The notes under the pieces are model-generated. The model did not search any database and was not told the origin of the DNA. It saw only the letters and a list, made by a program, of their open reading frames with translations. Positions 21,923 to 33,301 of a stretch of 64,000 nt of DNA are shown here, piece after piece; the first letter of the stretch is position 1, and each line of letters begins with the position of its first letter. The position numbers and the translations under genes are program-made. The stretch is from contig NW_025778933.1 in the NCBI RefSeq assembly GCF_021130785.1, forward strand, positions 1 to 64,000. The letters are read 5' to 3'. Origin of the DNA: Homalodisca vitripennis. Its lineage: Eukaryota; Arthropoda; Insecta; Hemiptera; Cicadellidae.

Positions 21923-22158
21923 TTGCTCGTCTCTCGTTGTTTTGTGAGTGTTTTAGGGCGTCCACGACGTATTTTCTTCGGTCTTCCAATGGTTTTTACA
22001 TTTAATCACACTTTTTAATGGGGATAAAATTACCTTAGGGATATTTTTAACTGTGGTATATTCAAAATCATTTTCATTGTGGCGTTTAGACCGTGTATTA
22101 CATGCTAGTGGTTTAATTTCGAATGTGTCTGAATTTATCTGTACCGGTTCACTGTAAA

Positions 22159-22842
22159 CTAAGGGCCGGCATAGAAAAATCTTAATCTAGTTACACTGAA
22201 CTGTCTCACTGACCCATCCAGAGCAGCATTTGACAACAATAACGCGGCCAGTGCTGAATAGTTCTCGCACTGGAAGAGGCGGGCAAGGTTATTTTGGTCA
22301 TCAGCCAAATCGTACACTCTATCCTCGTTCACTGGATGAGGATCAAACAAGTACAGCTGTCCCTGGGAGCGCCAAAAAGCAACTGTAACCGTTTGTCCCG
22401 TGAAGAGAAACCCAGTGTTTTCTAAATCCTCGGCCATCAAACCCTCCAAAACATTAGACAGAGATAAAATACAGTCACCCATATCTCCCACTGCCAAAGG
22501 ATACAGAGCGTCGTGCACAAAGGAATTTTCTACAAACGGATACGGACTGTTCATGAATGATAAAATCGGTAGGAAGTTCATCAGGAGACAAATACCGGTT
22601 TCCACCCATGCGATTCTCATCTCGCAATGTATTGTAAATACGATCACCAGTGATGAGAATCGTATCGATAGCCGCTGTAGAAAATTCCAATCTAAGAGTC
22701 TTCTTCCAGGCAAGGGCACAAGCAGAAATCGCAGTGCACTGGGAGTTTTTGCTCGTCGGAAACAACTGCTCATTCCCTTGATGGAAAGAGCCCTTAGCAA
22801 CGCAATAAAAGGACATAGTACCGTAAACAAGCGAATAATCAC
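22159..22842 (-). CDS. putative cysteine protease ORF of the Helitron (C76/deubiquitinase-like), frameshifted
   Basis: Two overlapping minus-strand frames seem to make one protein. The first (22816-22475) has GSFHQGNEQLF followed by SQCTAISACALAW, where C27 fits a catalytic cysteine. The second is useful from about 22560 to 22159 and has WRSQGQLYLFDPHPVNEDR, with D167 and H169 as a candidate Asp/His pair, then LARLFQCENYSALAALLL. This layout resembles the C76-type papain-like deubiquitinase fold reported in some invertebrate transposon proteins. OTU-type cysteine proteases are known from several Helitrons. The assignment is from memory of motifs and needs a profile search. The frame changes near 22550. 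The ORF lies upstream of the Rep-helicase and in the same direction. Confidence 0.55.
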   Translation of the reverse strand: MIIRLFTVLCPFIALLRALSIKGMSSCFRRAKTPSALRFLLVPLPGRRLLDWNFLQRLSIRFSSLVIVFTIHCEMRIAWVETGICLLMNFLPILSFMNSPYPFVENSFVHDALYPLAVGDMGDCILSLSNVLEGLMAEDLENTGFLFTGQTVTVAFWRSQGQLYLFDPHPVNEDRVYDLADDQNNLARLFQCENYSALAALLLSNAALDGSVRQFSVTRLRFFYAGP

Positions 22843-23070
22843 AAGAGTTTAGAAAGAAAAATTTAACTTAGAAGACTAATGTAGAGATGTTCCAACAATT
22901 CAAAGCCAAAGAATGTTTAGTATCCGAAAATTCCTCCGTCCCTATCTACGAATTTACGAAAGGATCAGCCTCTGTTTTCACACGGCCTAAGGTACTCTGT
23001 TACGTACCGTACAGAGCTAGGCGAACCCTGCATTTCAAGTATAGTAGATAGGGATAGACTCAGTTTTACA
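22843..23070 (-). promoter_or_regulatory. putative 5' regulatory region of the Helitron ORFs with a stem-loop
   Basis: The region lies upstream of the protease-like ORF. A stem-loop has CTCTGT (22995-23000) pairing with ACAGAG (23011-23016), reinforced by GGCCTA (22984-22989) with TAGGC (23018-23022). It is bracketed by the inverted pair TCCCTATCTAC (near 22948) and GTAGATAGGGA (near 23042). The GTCCCTATCTAC core is the same one found in most non-coding units. A promoter or replication-related role is inferred from position only. Confidence 0.4.
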
Positions 23071-25518
23071 ACGTGAACCAAACTTTTAACTTTGATGACG
23101 TATTGTCGCTTAACCGTTGAAGATATAGTAAAAAGTGACTGGACATTTCTTGTAGGAAATATAATTTGTTTTGGGTGTTCTGCCCTCAGAATTTTGATAT
23201 AACCTCTAGTTAGGCCGCTATTTATTATTTACTAAAAGTCTGTTCAGTAAAAACAGCATTCCGTCCCTATCTATTAATTTTATATTATTCTGATTTTCAG
23301 GTTAACCGTTAAAGATACGGGAAACGTACAAAGGACCTTTTTTGTAGATCTACTCATTTTCTAACAGACAATGGAAACACATTTGAGCTATTGATGATCG
23401 TTCGGTCGCGACCGGATCAGAAGTAAGATGTTGTTGAAAAATCGAACAAATATTTTTGTTCAATAGCGTTTTTTCGGCCAAACCAATGGAGATAGAGCAA
23501 AAAGTCACTTGACCTTTTTGTAGATCGTGTCAATTAGTATTAAAATAAAATTTTTATTTTGTGCTGCAATTAAAAGTTTGGCCGCAATAAAGCCCAGAAA
23601 ACAAAATCTCAGGTAAAACTTAAAAAATCAATACTTTAAAATGCGTGATGCGGCCAAACCATCGAGGATAGGGTAAATTGCAAATTTGGGGATAAGAGGG
23701 ATTTGGTGATTGGTAAAATTCGGACATGAGGTCATGCCAGGAAATTTCCTGGGGGTGGGGGATAATGTTACCAGGGGTTAAGACATCAGGGGGTTTAATT
23801 TACTCAGGATGTTATGTGGTCTTACCAGGTAATTCCCGAGGAGGGGGCGTTAAGAGATTTGGTGATTGGTAAAATTTGGACATGAGGTCATGACAGGAAA
23901 TTCCCTGGGGGGGGGGGGGGGTTTTAATATTACCAGGGGTCAAGACATCAGGGAGTTTTTATTTACTGAGAAGGCCATCTGTTCATACCAGGTAATTCCC
24001 GGGGGGGGAACGTTAAGATATTTGGTGATTGGTAAAAATTCGGACGTGAGGTCATGCCAGGAAACTCCCTGGGGGGGGTTTTTAATGTTACCAAAGGTTA
24101 AGACATCAGGGGGTTTAATTTGCTCAGGAGGTTATCTGGTCATACCAGGACATTCAGGGGGTGGGGTTAATGTTACAAGGTATTAATGACACATTTGGGT
24201 TTAATTTTAGAGGGTGTTTTGTCTGTGAACGTAATAAAAATTCACTCTATCCCCTTCTACTATTGACGCTTAGCTAACGCTCAGCCAATTTCCAATGTGG
24301 AGTTGTATTCACCCCTTAACCTAGCAAAGCAAGTGCAATCTGAATCTGGAATGAATTACACAAATATCGGCCACATATAAATGAAAACATCTCCAAAAAT
24401 TGCTAATTCACGATAAATAATTTGCTTTTAAGATGAGTTTTTTTTTCAGGCTTACGGAAGGACACACAAAAAAGGTGCGTGGGCTTTTTTGTAAATGTAA
24501 TCATTTTCTGGTTATCAAAAATTTTAATATTCAAGCTACAACCAATAGTTCGACCGCTACCTAACCGCCTCCAGAAACAGAAATCTCATGTAAAAATGAC
24601 AAAATGTTTGCATTTAAACACGTTTTTGCAGCCAAACCATTGACGATAGGGCAAAAAGTAACTACAGCCTTTTTGTACATCACGTGATTTCCTAATTCCA
24701 GTCTTCAATCTGTTTTGGGCTACGATCAACGGTTTGGCCGCAATGGATAACTGAAACTAAATTTCCACGTAAAATTTACAAAAATGTTGCACATAATCAC
24801 ATTTTTTGGCCGAATTAATAAAGATAGGGCCAAAAGTGACTGGAACTTTTTTTTAGATCACATAATTTTATAAGTTGCTCTTTTGTTTTGTTTTGAGCTG
24901 TGCCTAATCGATTGGCCGTTATCGGGCCCTAAATCTAATTTTGCATAGGAAAATTACACAAATTTTGCACATAATCGCGTATTGCGGTCATACCGATAGA
25001 GATAGGGTAAAAAGTCACTGGACCTTTTCTGTAGATCTCGCAATTTGCTAATTTGATGGGTCAATCAGATTTGAGCTACGACCTACCGTTCGGCCGCTAT
25101 CGGGCTCGAAACTTTATTTCAAGCGAAAAAATCTCTGGAATGTCAAATGTTCGAGCGTTTTGTCGCTTAACCATGGAAGATAGAGCAAAAAGTCACTGGA
25201 CCTTTTTTATAGTTTCACTTCATTCCTGACCATGAATTTTTCGTCAGATTTGAGCTAGCTCCAACGGTTCGCCCGCTATCGGGCTTAAAAAAAAGGCCAG
25301 CAACGGTAAAAAATGCGCGTTTTTTTTAATAATTTTTTTGAGGGGTTTAAAAGTAAAAATGTCCAGTTTTCAGACTTTTCCTCCGGGTCATATTGCAAAA
25401 GGTACCTGCATGCCAAATTTCAAGTTTCTAGCACTTCTAGAACTATGTTAGAATTTGTATATATCTGTCAGTCAGTGAGTGAGTGAGTGGTTTCACATGC
25501 GGCTGTATATTATATGGG
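23071..25518 (-). repeat. U7 5'-side non-coding region: monomers and G-tract modules
   Basis: Unit-type sequence resumes with AACTTTTGACTTT-like and TTAACCGTTGAAGATATAG monomer pieces. A G-tract region with three modules covers about 23690-24180, and the GTCCCTATCTAC module (here TATCCCCTTCTAC) lies near 24250. Further ~180-bp monomers follow to the end region (GAGGGGTTTAAAAGTAAAAA) and the GAGT tail. There is no coding frame; the 106-residue ORF at 23866-24186 is translated G-tract repeat. Confidence 0.7.
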
Positions 25519-27429
25519 ACTCGCCTTCGGCTCGCTGGGGGCTACGCCCCCAGGCCCCCATTTGGGTGTGGGCTAAATTCGGGGATAAGCGTAGTTCGGT
25601 GATTGGTTAAATTCAGACGTGAAGTTTCCAAATTTTATGTATCCGTTCTCGAGAATCTTACGGGTCGTAATGCTTCGCTAACGCTCAGCCAAAAGATGTG
25701 TGGTGTATAATAGTAATCAATTGATGTGGTAGAAGAGTTAAGTTATGTGTTCGTGAAATTTGGAGACAAGAAGAATTTGGTTTTAACCAAAGTCAGAGGA
25801 CGTATGTATACCATAGTTTAATTTTCCGGATTTACCCAAACTTTTGACTTTGAGGGCGTTTTGCGGCTTAACCGTTAGAGATACGTGAAAAAGTGACTGG
25901 ACCTTTCTTGTCGGAAATTTAATTTTATCTTTCGATTCTGGTGTCCGATTTTAGCTGCGACCTTTGGTTTAGCCAGGAATGAGCTCGGAGAAAAGTCTGC
26001 ACTGGTCAGCTATCGTGAATTGTTTAGTACAAACATAATAAAAACCGACCTTAAGGCAGTATTTTAAGTGGAACAGGGGGTTTAATGTCACAAGGAGACT
26101 ATCTAGTCAAGGCGAGAAATTCCCGGGGGGGGGTGATTAATGTTAAGGGGGGTTTAGACATCAGGGGGTTTAAATTCGTCAGGATATTGTCTGGTCATTT
26201 GAACAAATTCCCAGGGGGGGTTAACGTTACCGGGGGATAAGACTCCGGGGGGTTATCTGGTCATACCAGGAACTTCCCAGGGGGGGTTAAGAGATTTGGT
26301 GACTGGTAAAATTCGGACATGAGGTCATGGCAGGAAATTCCCTGGGGGGGTTTAATGTTACCAGGGGGGTTAACACATCAGGGGTTGAATGTACAGGAGG
26401 TTATCAGGTCATACCAGGAAATCCCCGGGGGGGGGGTTAATATTACCGGGGGTTAATGACACACTTGGGCCTTTTTTAGAGGGTATTGTGTCTGTGAACA
26501 TAATAAATATTCCTCTGTCCCTATCTACTATTGACGCTTAGCTAATGCTCAGCCAACTCCCGAAGTCACTGAACCTTTTCTGTAGATCACGTGATTTCCT
26601 AAATCCCGTTTAAAATTTGTTTTTGAGTTACGACCAACCGTTTAGCCGCTATCAAGCCCGGAATGTAAAATTTTTAGGCGAAAATGTCCAATATTTTCAC
26701 TTAATCGCGTTTTGCGGTCAAACTAAGGGAAATATAGTAAAAAGTCACTGGACCTTTTTTGTAGGTCATCTTATTTCCTAAATAAAACGTTTAGTCTTAT
26801 TTTGACCTCCGACCAATGGTTTTCGGCCGCTATCGACCCCAAAAACAAAAGTTTCGCGTAAAAGTTACAACAAAATTGTACATAATCAACGTTTTTTCGG
26901 CCAAACCAATCGAGATAGGGCAAAAGATTACTGGACCTTTTCTGTAGATCGCGCAATTTGCTAATTTGATGGGTCAATCAGATTTGAGCTACGACCAACG
27001 GTTTTCGGCCGCTATCGGGCTTGAAACATTATTTTTATCGAAAAAAATCTCTGGAATTTCAAATGTTCGAGCGTTTTGTCGCTTAACCATGGAAGATAGA
27101 GCAAAAAGTCATTAGACCTTTTTTGTAGTTCACTTCATTCCTGACCATGAATTTTCCGTCAGATCCGAGCTAGCTCCAACGGTTCGCCCGCCTATCGGGC
27201 TTACAAAAAATGCCTGCAGGGGTGAAGAATGCGCGATTTTTTGGGAATTTTTTTGAGGGGTTGAAAATGAAAAATTCTCACTTTTCGGGATTTTCCTGGT
27301 GTTACACGTGGAAAGCTATCTGTGTAACCAAATATCAAGTCTCTAACTCATCTGGAAGTAGGTTAGAATTAGTATACGTGAGTGAGTGAGTCAGTCAGTC
27401 AGTTACACATGCGGTTGTATATATATTAG
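25519..27429 (-). mobile_element. train unit U8
   Basis: 1.91 kb with the hairpin at 25519-25559, followed by the TTTGGGTGTGGGCTAAATT flank shared with U11 and U21. A G-tract region spans about 26070-26460. The last third matches U9. The tail is GAGT then CAGT repeats, and CACATGCGGTTG. Confidence 0.75.
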
Positions 27430-28994
27430 ATAACCGTTAGAGATACAAGAAAAAGTGAATGGACCTTTCTTGTTGGAAATTTAATTTTGTCTTTCGATTG
27501 TGCCCTCAGATCTGATCTACGACCTATGGTTTAGCCAGAAATGAGCTCGGGAGAAAAGTCTGCACGGGTCAGCTATCTTGAATTGTTTAGTATAAACATA
27601 ATAAAAACCGACCTCAAGGCAGTATTTTAAGTCGAACAGGGGGTTTAATATCACCAGGAGACTATCTAGTCAAGGCGAGAAATTCCCTGGGTGGGGGGTG
27701 ATTAATGTTAAGGGAGGTTAAGACAAGAGGGGGTTTAAATTTCGTTCGTCAGGATATTGTCTGGTCATATGAACAAATTCCCAGGGGGGGTTAACGTTTA
27801 CCGGGGGATAAGTCTCCAGGGGGTTATCTGGTCATACCAGGATCTTCCCAGAGGGGGGGGTTAAGAGATTTGGTGACTGGTAAAATTCGGACATGAGGTC
27901 ATGGCAGGAAATTCCCTGGGGGGGTTTAATGTTACCAGGGGGGTTAACACATCAGGGGGTTTGAATGTACAGGAGGTTATCAGGTCATACCAGGAAATCC
28001 CCGGGGGGGGTTAATATTACCGGGGGTTAATGACACACTTGGGCCTTTTTTAGAGGGTATTGTGTCTGTGAACATAATAAATATTCCTCTGTCCCTATCT
28101 ACTATTGACGCTTAGCTAACGCTCAGCCAACTCCCGAAGTCACTGAACCTTTTCTGTAGATCACGTGATTTCCTAAATCCCGTTTTAAAATTTGTTTTGA
28201 GTTACGACCAACCGTTTAGCCGCTATCAAGCCCGGAATGTAAATTTTTAGGCGAAAATGTCCAATATTTTCACTTTAATCGCGTTTTGCGGTCAAACTAA
28301 GGGAAATATAGTAAAAAGTCACTGGACCTTTTTTGTAGGTCATCTTATTTCCTAAATAAAACGTTAGTCTTATTTTGAACCTCCGACCAATGGTTTCGCC
28401 CGCTATCGACCCCAAAAACAAAAGTTTCGCGTAAAAGTTACAACAAAATTGTACATAATCACGTTTTTTTCGGCCAAACCAATCGAGGATAGGGCAAAAG
28501 ATTACTGGACCTTTTCTGTAGATCGCGCAATTGCTAATTTGATGGGTCAATCAGATTTGAGCTACGACCAAACGGTTCGGCCCGCTATCGGGCTTTGAAA
28601 CATTATTTTTATCGAAAAAATCTCTGGAATTTCAAATGTTCGAGCGTTTTGTCGCTTAACCATGGAAGATAGAGCAAAAAGTCATTAGACCTTTTTTGTA
28701 GTTCACTTCATTCCTGACCATGAATTTTCCGTCAGATCCGAGCTAGCTCCAACGGTTCGGCCCGCTATCGGGCTTTACAAAAAATGCCTGCAGGGGTGAA
28801 GAATGCGCGATTTTTTTGGGAATTTTTTTGAGGGGTTGAAAATGAAAAAATTCTCACTTTTCGGGATTTTCCTGGTGGTTACACGTGGAAAGCTATCTGT
28901 GTACCAAATTTCAAGTCTCTAACTCATCTGGAAGTAGGTTAGAATTAGTATACGTGAGGTCAGTCAGTTACACATGCGGTTGTATATATATTAG
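27430..28994 (-). mobile_element. train unit U9 (no hairpin, but with G-tract region)
   Basis: 1.57 kb. It starts at the ATAACCGTTAGAG junction but, unlike the other hairpin-less units, has a full G-tract region (about 27640-28030) and the GTCCCTATCTAC module. It equals U16 from the AACCGTTAGAG point onward, so it looks like a hairpin unit that lost only its first ~170 bp. Confidence 0.75.
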
Positions 28995-31054
28995 ACTCGC
29001 CTTCGGCTCGCTGGGGGCTACGCCCCCAGGCCCCCATGATGTACGCTTGCAAATTCGGGGATAAGAGCAATTTGGTGATTGGTAAAATTCGGACATGAGG
29101 TCGTGCCAGGAAATTCCCTGGGGGGTTTAACGTTACCAGGGGTTAAGACATCAGGGGGTTATCTGGTTATACCAGGAACTTCCCAAGGGGGGTTAAGAGA
29201 TATGGTGAGTGGTAAAATTCAGACATGAGGTCATGCCAGGAAATTCCCTGGGGGGTTTAACGTTACCAGGGGTTAAGACATCAGGGGGTTATCTGGTTAT
29301 ACCAGGAACTTCCCAAGGGGGGTTAAGAGATATGGTGAGTGGTAAAATTCAGACATGAGGTCATGCCAGGAAATTCCCTGGGGGGGTTTAAAGTTACCGG
29401 GGTTAATTCAGACATAGGTTTCCAAATTTCATGTATCCGTTTTCCAGAATCGTACGGCTCGTAATTCTTCGCATAATGGTTAGCACATCAGGGCGTTTAA
29501 TTTACTCAGGAGGTTATCTGGTCATACCAGGAAATCCCGGGGGGGGGTAATGTTATCGGGGGTTAATGAAACACACCAGGCCCCCTTTCGGGTGTTGGCC
29601 AGATTCGGGGATAAGCGGAATTCGGAATTATCTTGGACCTATGTTATTTAATTTTTCAGTTTTAATCAAAATTTTGACTTTAATGGCGTTTTACGGGTTA
29701 ACCGTTAGAGATACGAGAAAAAGTAACTGGACCTTTTCCTGTCGGAAATTTGATTTTGTCTTTCGATTGTACCCTCAGATTTGATCTACGACCTACCGTT
29801 CAACCACTATCAGGCAGCATGTTAAAGGGGGTTAAGACATCAGGGGGTTTAATTTAGTCAGGATATTACCTGGTCATATGAAACAAATTTCCCGGGGGGG
29901 GGGTTAATGTTTACAAGGGGTTAATGACACACGTGGGCCTATTTTAGAGGGTGTTGTGTCTGTGAACGTAATAAAAAAACTCTGTCTCTATCTACTTTTG
30001 AAGCTTCACTAACGCTCAGGCCAACTCCTGATGTGGAGGGGGGTTTTAGTCACTCGTTAACGTATTAATACAAGGTCAATCTGGAACCAGCATGAATCGC
30101 ACTAATTATAGTTGCAAGATTTAAAAAACCCCTAAAATTGTCGACAAAGAATTTGCCTTTTAGAGCATTTATTAGGCTTACGGAAAGATAAAACGATAGA
30201 AAGCTGCTGAACCCTTTTTTTTTAGATCCTATGAATAGCTAGTTACAAAAAATTTTACATTTAAGCTAGGGCTAACGGTTCGGCCAATATCGAGCCCAGA
30301 AGGTAAGTTTTTGAGTGAAATTTTCAACATAATCACGTTTTACGGCTAAACCATGGAAGATAGATTAAAATGTCACTGGACCTTTTTTTAGACCACATTG
30401 TTTCGTATTAAAATGCTATTTTTATTCTACCCTAACTTCAAATGTTCCACTAACACAGAGCCCAGGAAACAATATCTCACCTAAAACTTAAAAAAATCTA
30501 TACTTTAAAACGCGTAATGCGGCCAAACCGTTGAGGATAAGGGAAAATGTTACATAACCTTTTTTGTAGATCACGCAATTTGCTAAATCCCATTGAAAAT
30601 TTGTTTTGAGCTACGACCAACCGTTTAGCCGCTATCGAGCCCGAAGAGGTAAATTTTTTTTGGGCGAAAATTTCAAAATAATTTTTAATCTAATCGCGTT
30701 TGCGGCCAAACCGATGGAGATATAGCAAATAGTCACTGGACCTTTTTTGTAGTTCACTTCATTCCTGATTATGAAATTTTTCGTCAGATCGAAGCTAGCT
30801 CCAACCGTTTCGCCCGCTATCGGGCTTCAAAGGGAAGCCTGCAAGGGCAAAACAGGGGTCCGTTCGGGAATTTTTTTTGAGGGGTTCAAAAGTAAAAAAA
30901 TCCGGTTTTCAGACTTTTCCCCGGAGGTTTGAAGATACGTGCGACGCGTGCGTGCAAAATTTCACGTTTCCAGCACTTCTGGAACTATGTTAGAATTAGT
31001 ATGATTATATGTCAGTGAGTGAGTGAGTTACACATGCGGCTGTATATATATAGG
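28995..31054 (-). mobile_element. train unit U10 with 130-bp G-tract repeats and a broken second hairpin
   Basis: 2.06 kb with the hairpin at 28995-29035. A 130-bp G-tract monomer is repeated about 2.5 times, with GGAAATTCCC at 29109, 29239 and 29369. At 29577 only the right-hand end of a hairpin module (CAGGCCCCC plus TTTCGGGTGTTGG) appears, so an internal start has lost its left part. U20 and U27 are copies of this unit with the same scar. Confidence 0.8.
29080..29400. repeat. 130-bp G-tract monomer, clearest tandem copies
   Basis: GGAAATTCCC followed by a GGGGGG run recurs at 29109, 29239 and 29369, exactly 130 bp apart. Each copy carries GACATGAGGTCATGCCAGG, G-runs of four to six or more, and a second CCAGGAACTTCCCAAGG element. 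Related monomers occur in every unit that has a G-tract region. Confidence 0.8.
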
Positions 31055-33301
31055 ACTCGCCTTCGGCTCGCTGGGGGCTACGCCCCCAGGCCCCCATTTG
31101 GGTGTTGGCTAAATTCGGGGATAAGCGTAGTTCGGTGATTCGTTAAATTCAGACGTGAAGTTTCCAAATTTTATGTATCCGTTCTCGAGAATTTTACGGG
31201 ACGTAATGCTTTCGCTAACGCTCAGCCAAAAGATTGTGTGGTGTATAATATTAATCAATTGATGTGGTAGAAGAGTTAAGTTATGTGTTCGTGAAATTTG
31301 GAGACAAGAAGAATTTGGTTCTAACCAAAGTCAGAGGACGTATGTATGTATACCATAGTTTAATTTTTCCGGATTTACCCAAACTTTTGACTTTGAGGGC
31401 GTTTTGCGGTTTTAACCGTTAGAGATACGTGAAAAAGTGACTGGACCTTTCTTGTCGGAAAATTTAATTTTATCTTGCGATTCCGTCGTCAGATTTAGCT
31501 GCGACCTTTGGGTTTAGCCAGGAATGAGCTCGGGAGAGAAAGTCTGCACTGGTCAGCTATCGTGAATTGTTTAGTACAAAACATAATAAAAACCGACCTT
31601 AAGGCAGTATTTTAAGTTGAACAGTTGGTTTAATATCATCAGGAGATTATCTAGTCAAGCCGTGAAGTTTCCCCCGGGGGGGGGGGGGGGTTAACACATC
31701 AGGGGGGTTTTAAATTTATTCAGGAGGTTATCTGGTATCATACCAGGAAATCCCCGGGGGGGGGTGTTTACCGGGGGTTTAAATTTACACAGTTCGGCCT
31801 ATTTTTTGAGGGTGTTTGTGCCTGTGAACATAATAAAAAACAATCTGTCCCTATCTACTATTGAAGCTTCACTAACGCCTCAGCCAACTCCCGACGTGGA
31901 GGGGGGTTTTAGTCACTCGGTAACGTAGTAATACAAGGTCAGATCCTGGAACCAGCACGAATCGCACTAATTTATAGTTGCAAGATTTAAAACCCCTAAA
32001 ATTGACGACAAAGAATTTGCCTTTTAGAGCATTAACCAGGCTTACGGGAAAGATAAACGACAAAAAGCTACTGGACCTTTTTTGTTGATTTCATAAATAG
32101 CTAGTTATAAAAAGTTTTACATTTAAGCTACGGCCAACGTGTTCGGCCACTATCGAGCCCAAAATGTAAGTTTTTAAGTGAAATTTTCGACATAATCACG
32201 TTTTACGGCTAAACCATGGAAGATAGAGTAAATAGTCACTGGAACTTTTTGTGTACATCGCATTATTTTTGTATTAAAATCAAATTTTTATTCTGGCCTA
32301 GGACTAAGATTTTGTCTGAAATAGAGCACAGAAAACAACAAAATCTTACGTTTAACTTAAAAAAATCGATACTTTATAACGCGTAAATGCGGCCAAACCA
32401 TTGGGGATAGGGCAATAAGTTACTTGACCTTTTTTGTAGATCACGCGATTTACTAAAATCCCATTGAAAATTTGTTTTGAGCTACGACCAACCGTTTAGG
32501 AGCCGCTATCGAGCCCGAAAGGTGAATTTGTAGGCGAAAATTTTCAAAATATTTTCACTTAATCGCGTTTTGCGGTCAAACTAATGGAGGTATAGAAAAA
32601 AGTCACTCAACCCCTTTTTGTAGATCATATTTATTTCCTAAATCTAACCTTTGTTTTTATTTTGACTTCCGACCAATGGTTTTGCCGCTATCGACACCAA
32701 AAACAAAATGTTTCACTGTAAATATTACAAATAAATTGCACATAACCACGTTTTTTGGCCAAAACCAATGCAGATAGGGCAAAAAGTCACTGGACCTTTT
32801 CTATAGATCACATAATTTGCTAATTTGATGGGTCAATCAGATTTGAGCTACAACCTACCGTTCGGGCCGCTATCGGGCTCGAAACTTTATTTTAAGCGAA
32901 AAAATCTCTGGAATGTCAAAATGTTCGAGCGTTTTGTCGCTTAACCCATGGAAAGATAGAGCAAAAAGTCACTGGACCTTTTTTTGTAGTTCATTTCATT
33001 CCTGACCATGAATTTTTCGTCAGATCCGAGCTAGCTCTAACGGTTTCGCCCGCTAAGTGGGCTTTACAAGAAAATGCCTGCAGGGGTAAAGAATGCGCGA
33101 TTTTTCGGGAATTTTTTTGAGGGGTTTAGAAGTAAAAAAAGTCCGGTTTTCAGACTTTTCCTCCGGGTCATATTGTGAAAAGGTACCTGCGTGCCAAATT
33201 TCAAGTTTCTAGCACTTCTAGAAGTATGTTAGAATTTTGTATATATCCTGTCAGTCAGTGAGTGAGTGAGTGGTTTCACATGCGGCTGTATATAATATAG
33301 G
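31055..33301 (-). mobile_element. train unit U11
   Basis: 2.25 kb with the hairpin at 31055-31095 and the TTTGGGTGTTGGCTAAATT flank. It has a G-tract of about 14 bases near 31678, the GTCCCTATCTAC module near 31850, then monomers to the tail. It is related to U8 and U21 at its start. Confidence 0.75.

Larger units (their letters stand above)
15489..25518 (-). mobile_element. U7: putative autonomous Helitron-like unit
   Basis: This 10-kb unit has the same termini as its neighbours: the hairpin at 15489-15529 and a GAGT tail plus CACATGCGGCTG at about 25470-25508. Between them lie an inverted monomer (15719-15821), two tandem arrays (15890-17245), the Rep-helicase gene, a repeat-protein ORF and a protease-like ORF, all minus-strand. 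From about 23070 to 25518 it is unit-type DNA in normal orientation. In gene orientation the order is 5' tail, non-coding repeats, protease, Rep-helicase, tandem arrays, 3' hairpin, which fits an autonomous element. The alternative is a separate Helitron nested in one unit. No other copy in this window can decide. Confidence 0.55.

Noticed and set aside
22159..22842. An endogenous herpesvirus-like gene, from the C76-like motifs
   Set aside because: It sits directly upstream of a Helitron Rep-helicase in the same direction and nothing else viral is nearby. A transposon-borne protease is simpler.
17251..22842. An apurinic endonuclease domain, as carried by some Helentrons
   Set aside because: I looked for it before, within and after the Rep-helicase and saw no such motifs. 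The Helentron label therefore rests only on repeat structure.
22980..23025. The stem-loop as a tRNA or other structural RNA gene
   Set aside because: There is a single nested stem with no cloverleaf, no B box and no terminator.
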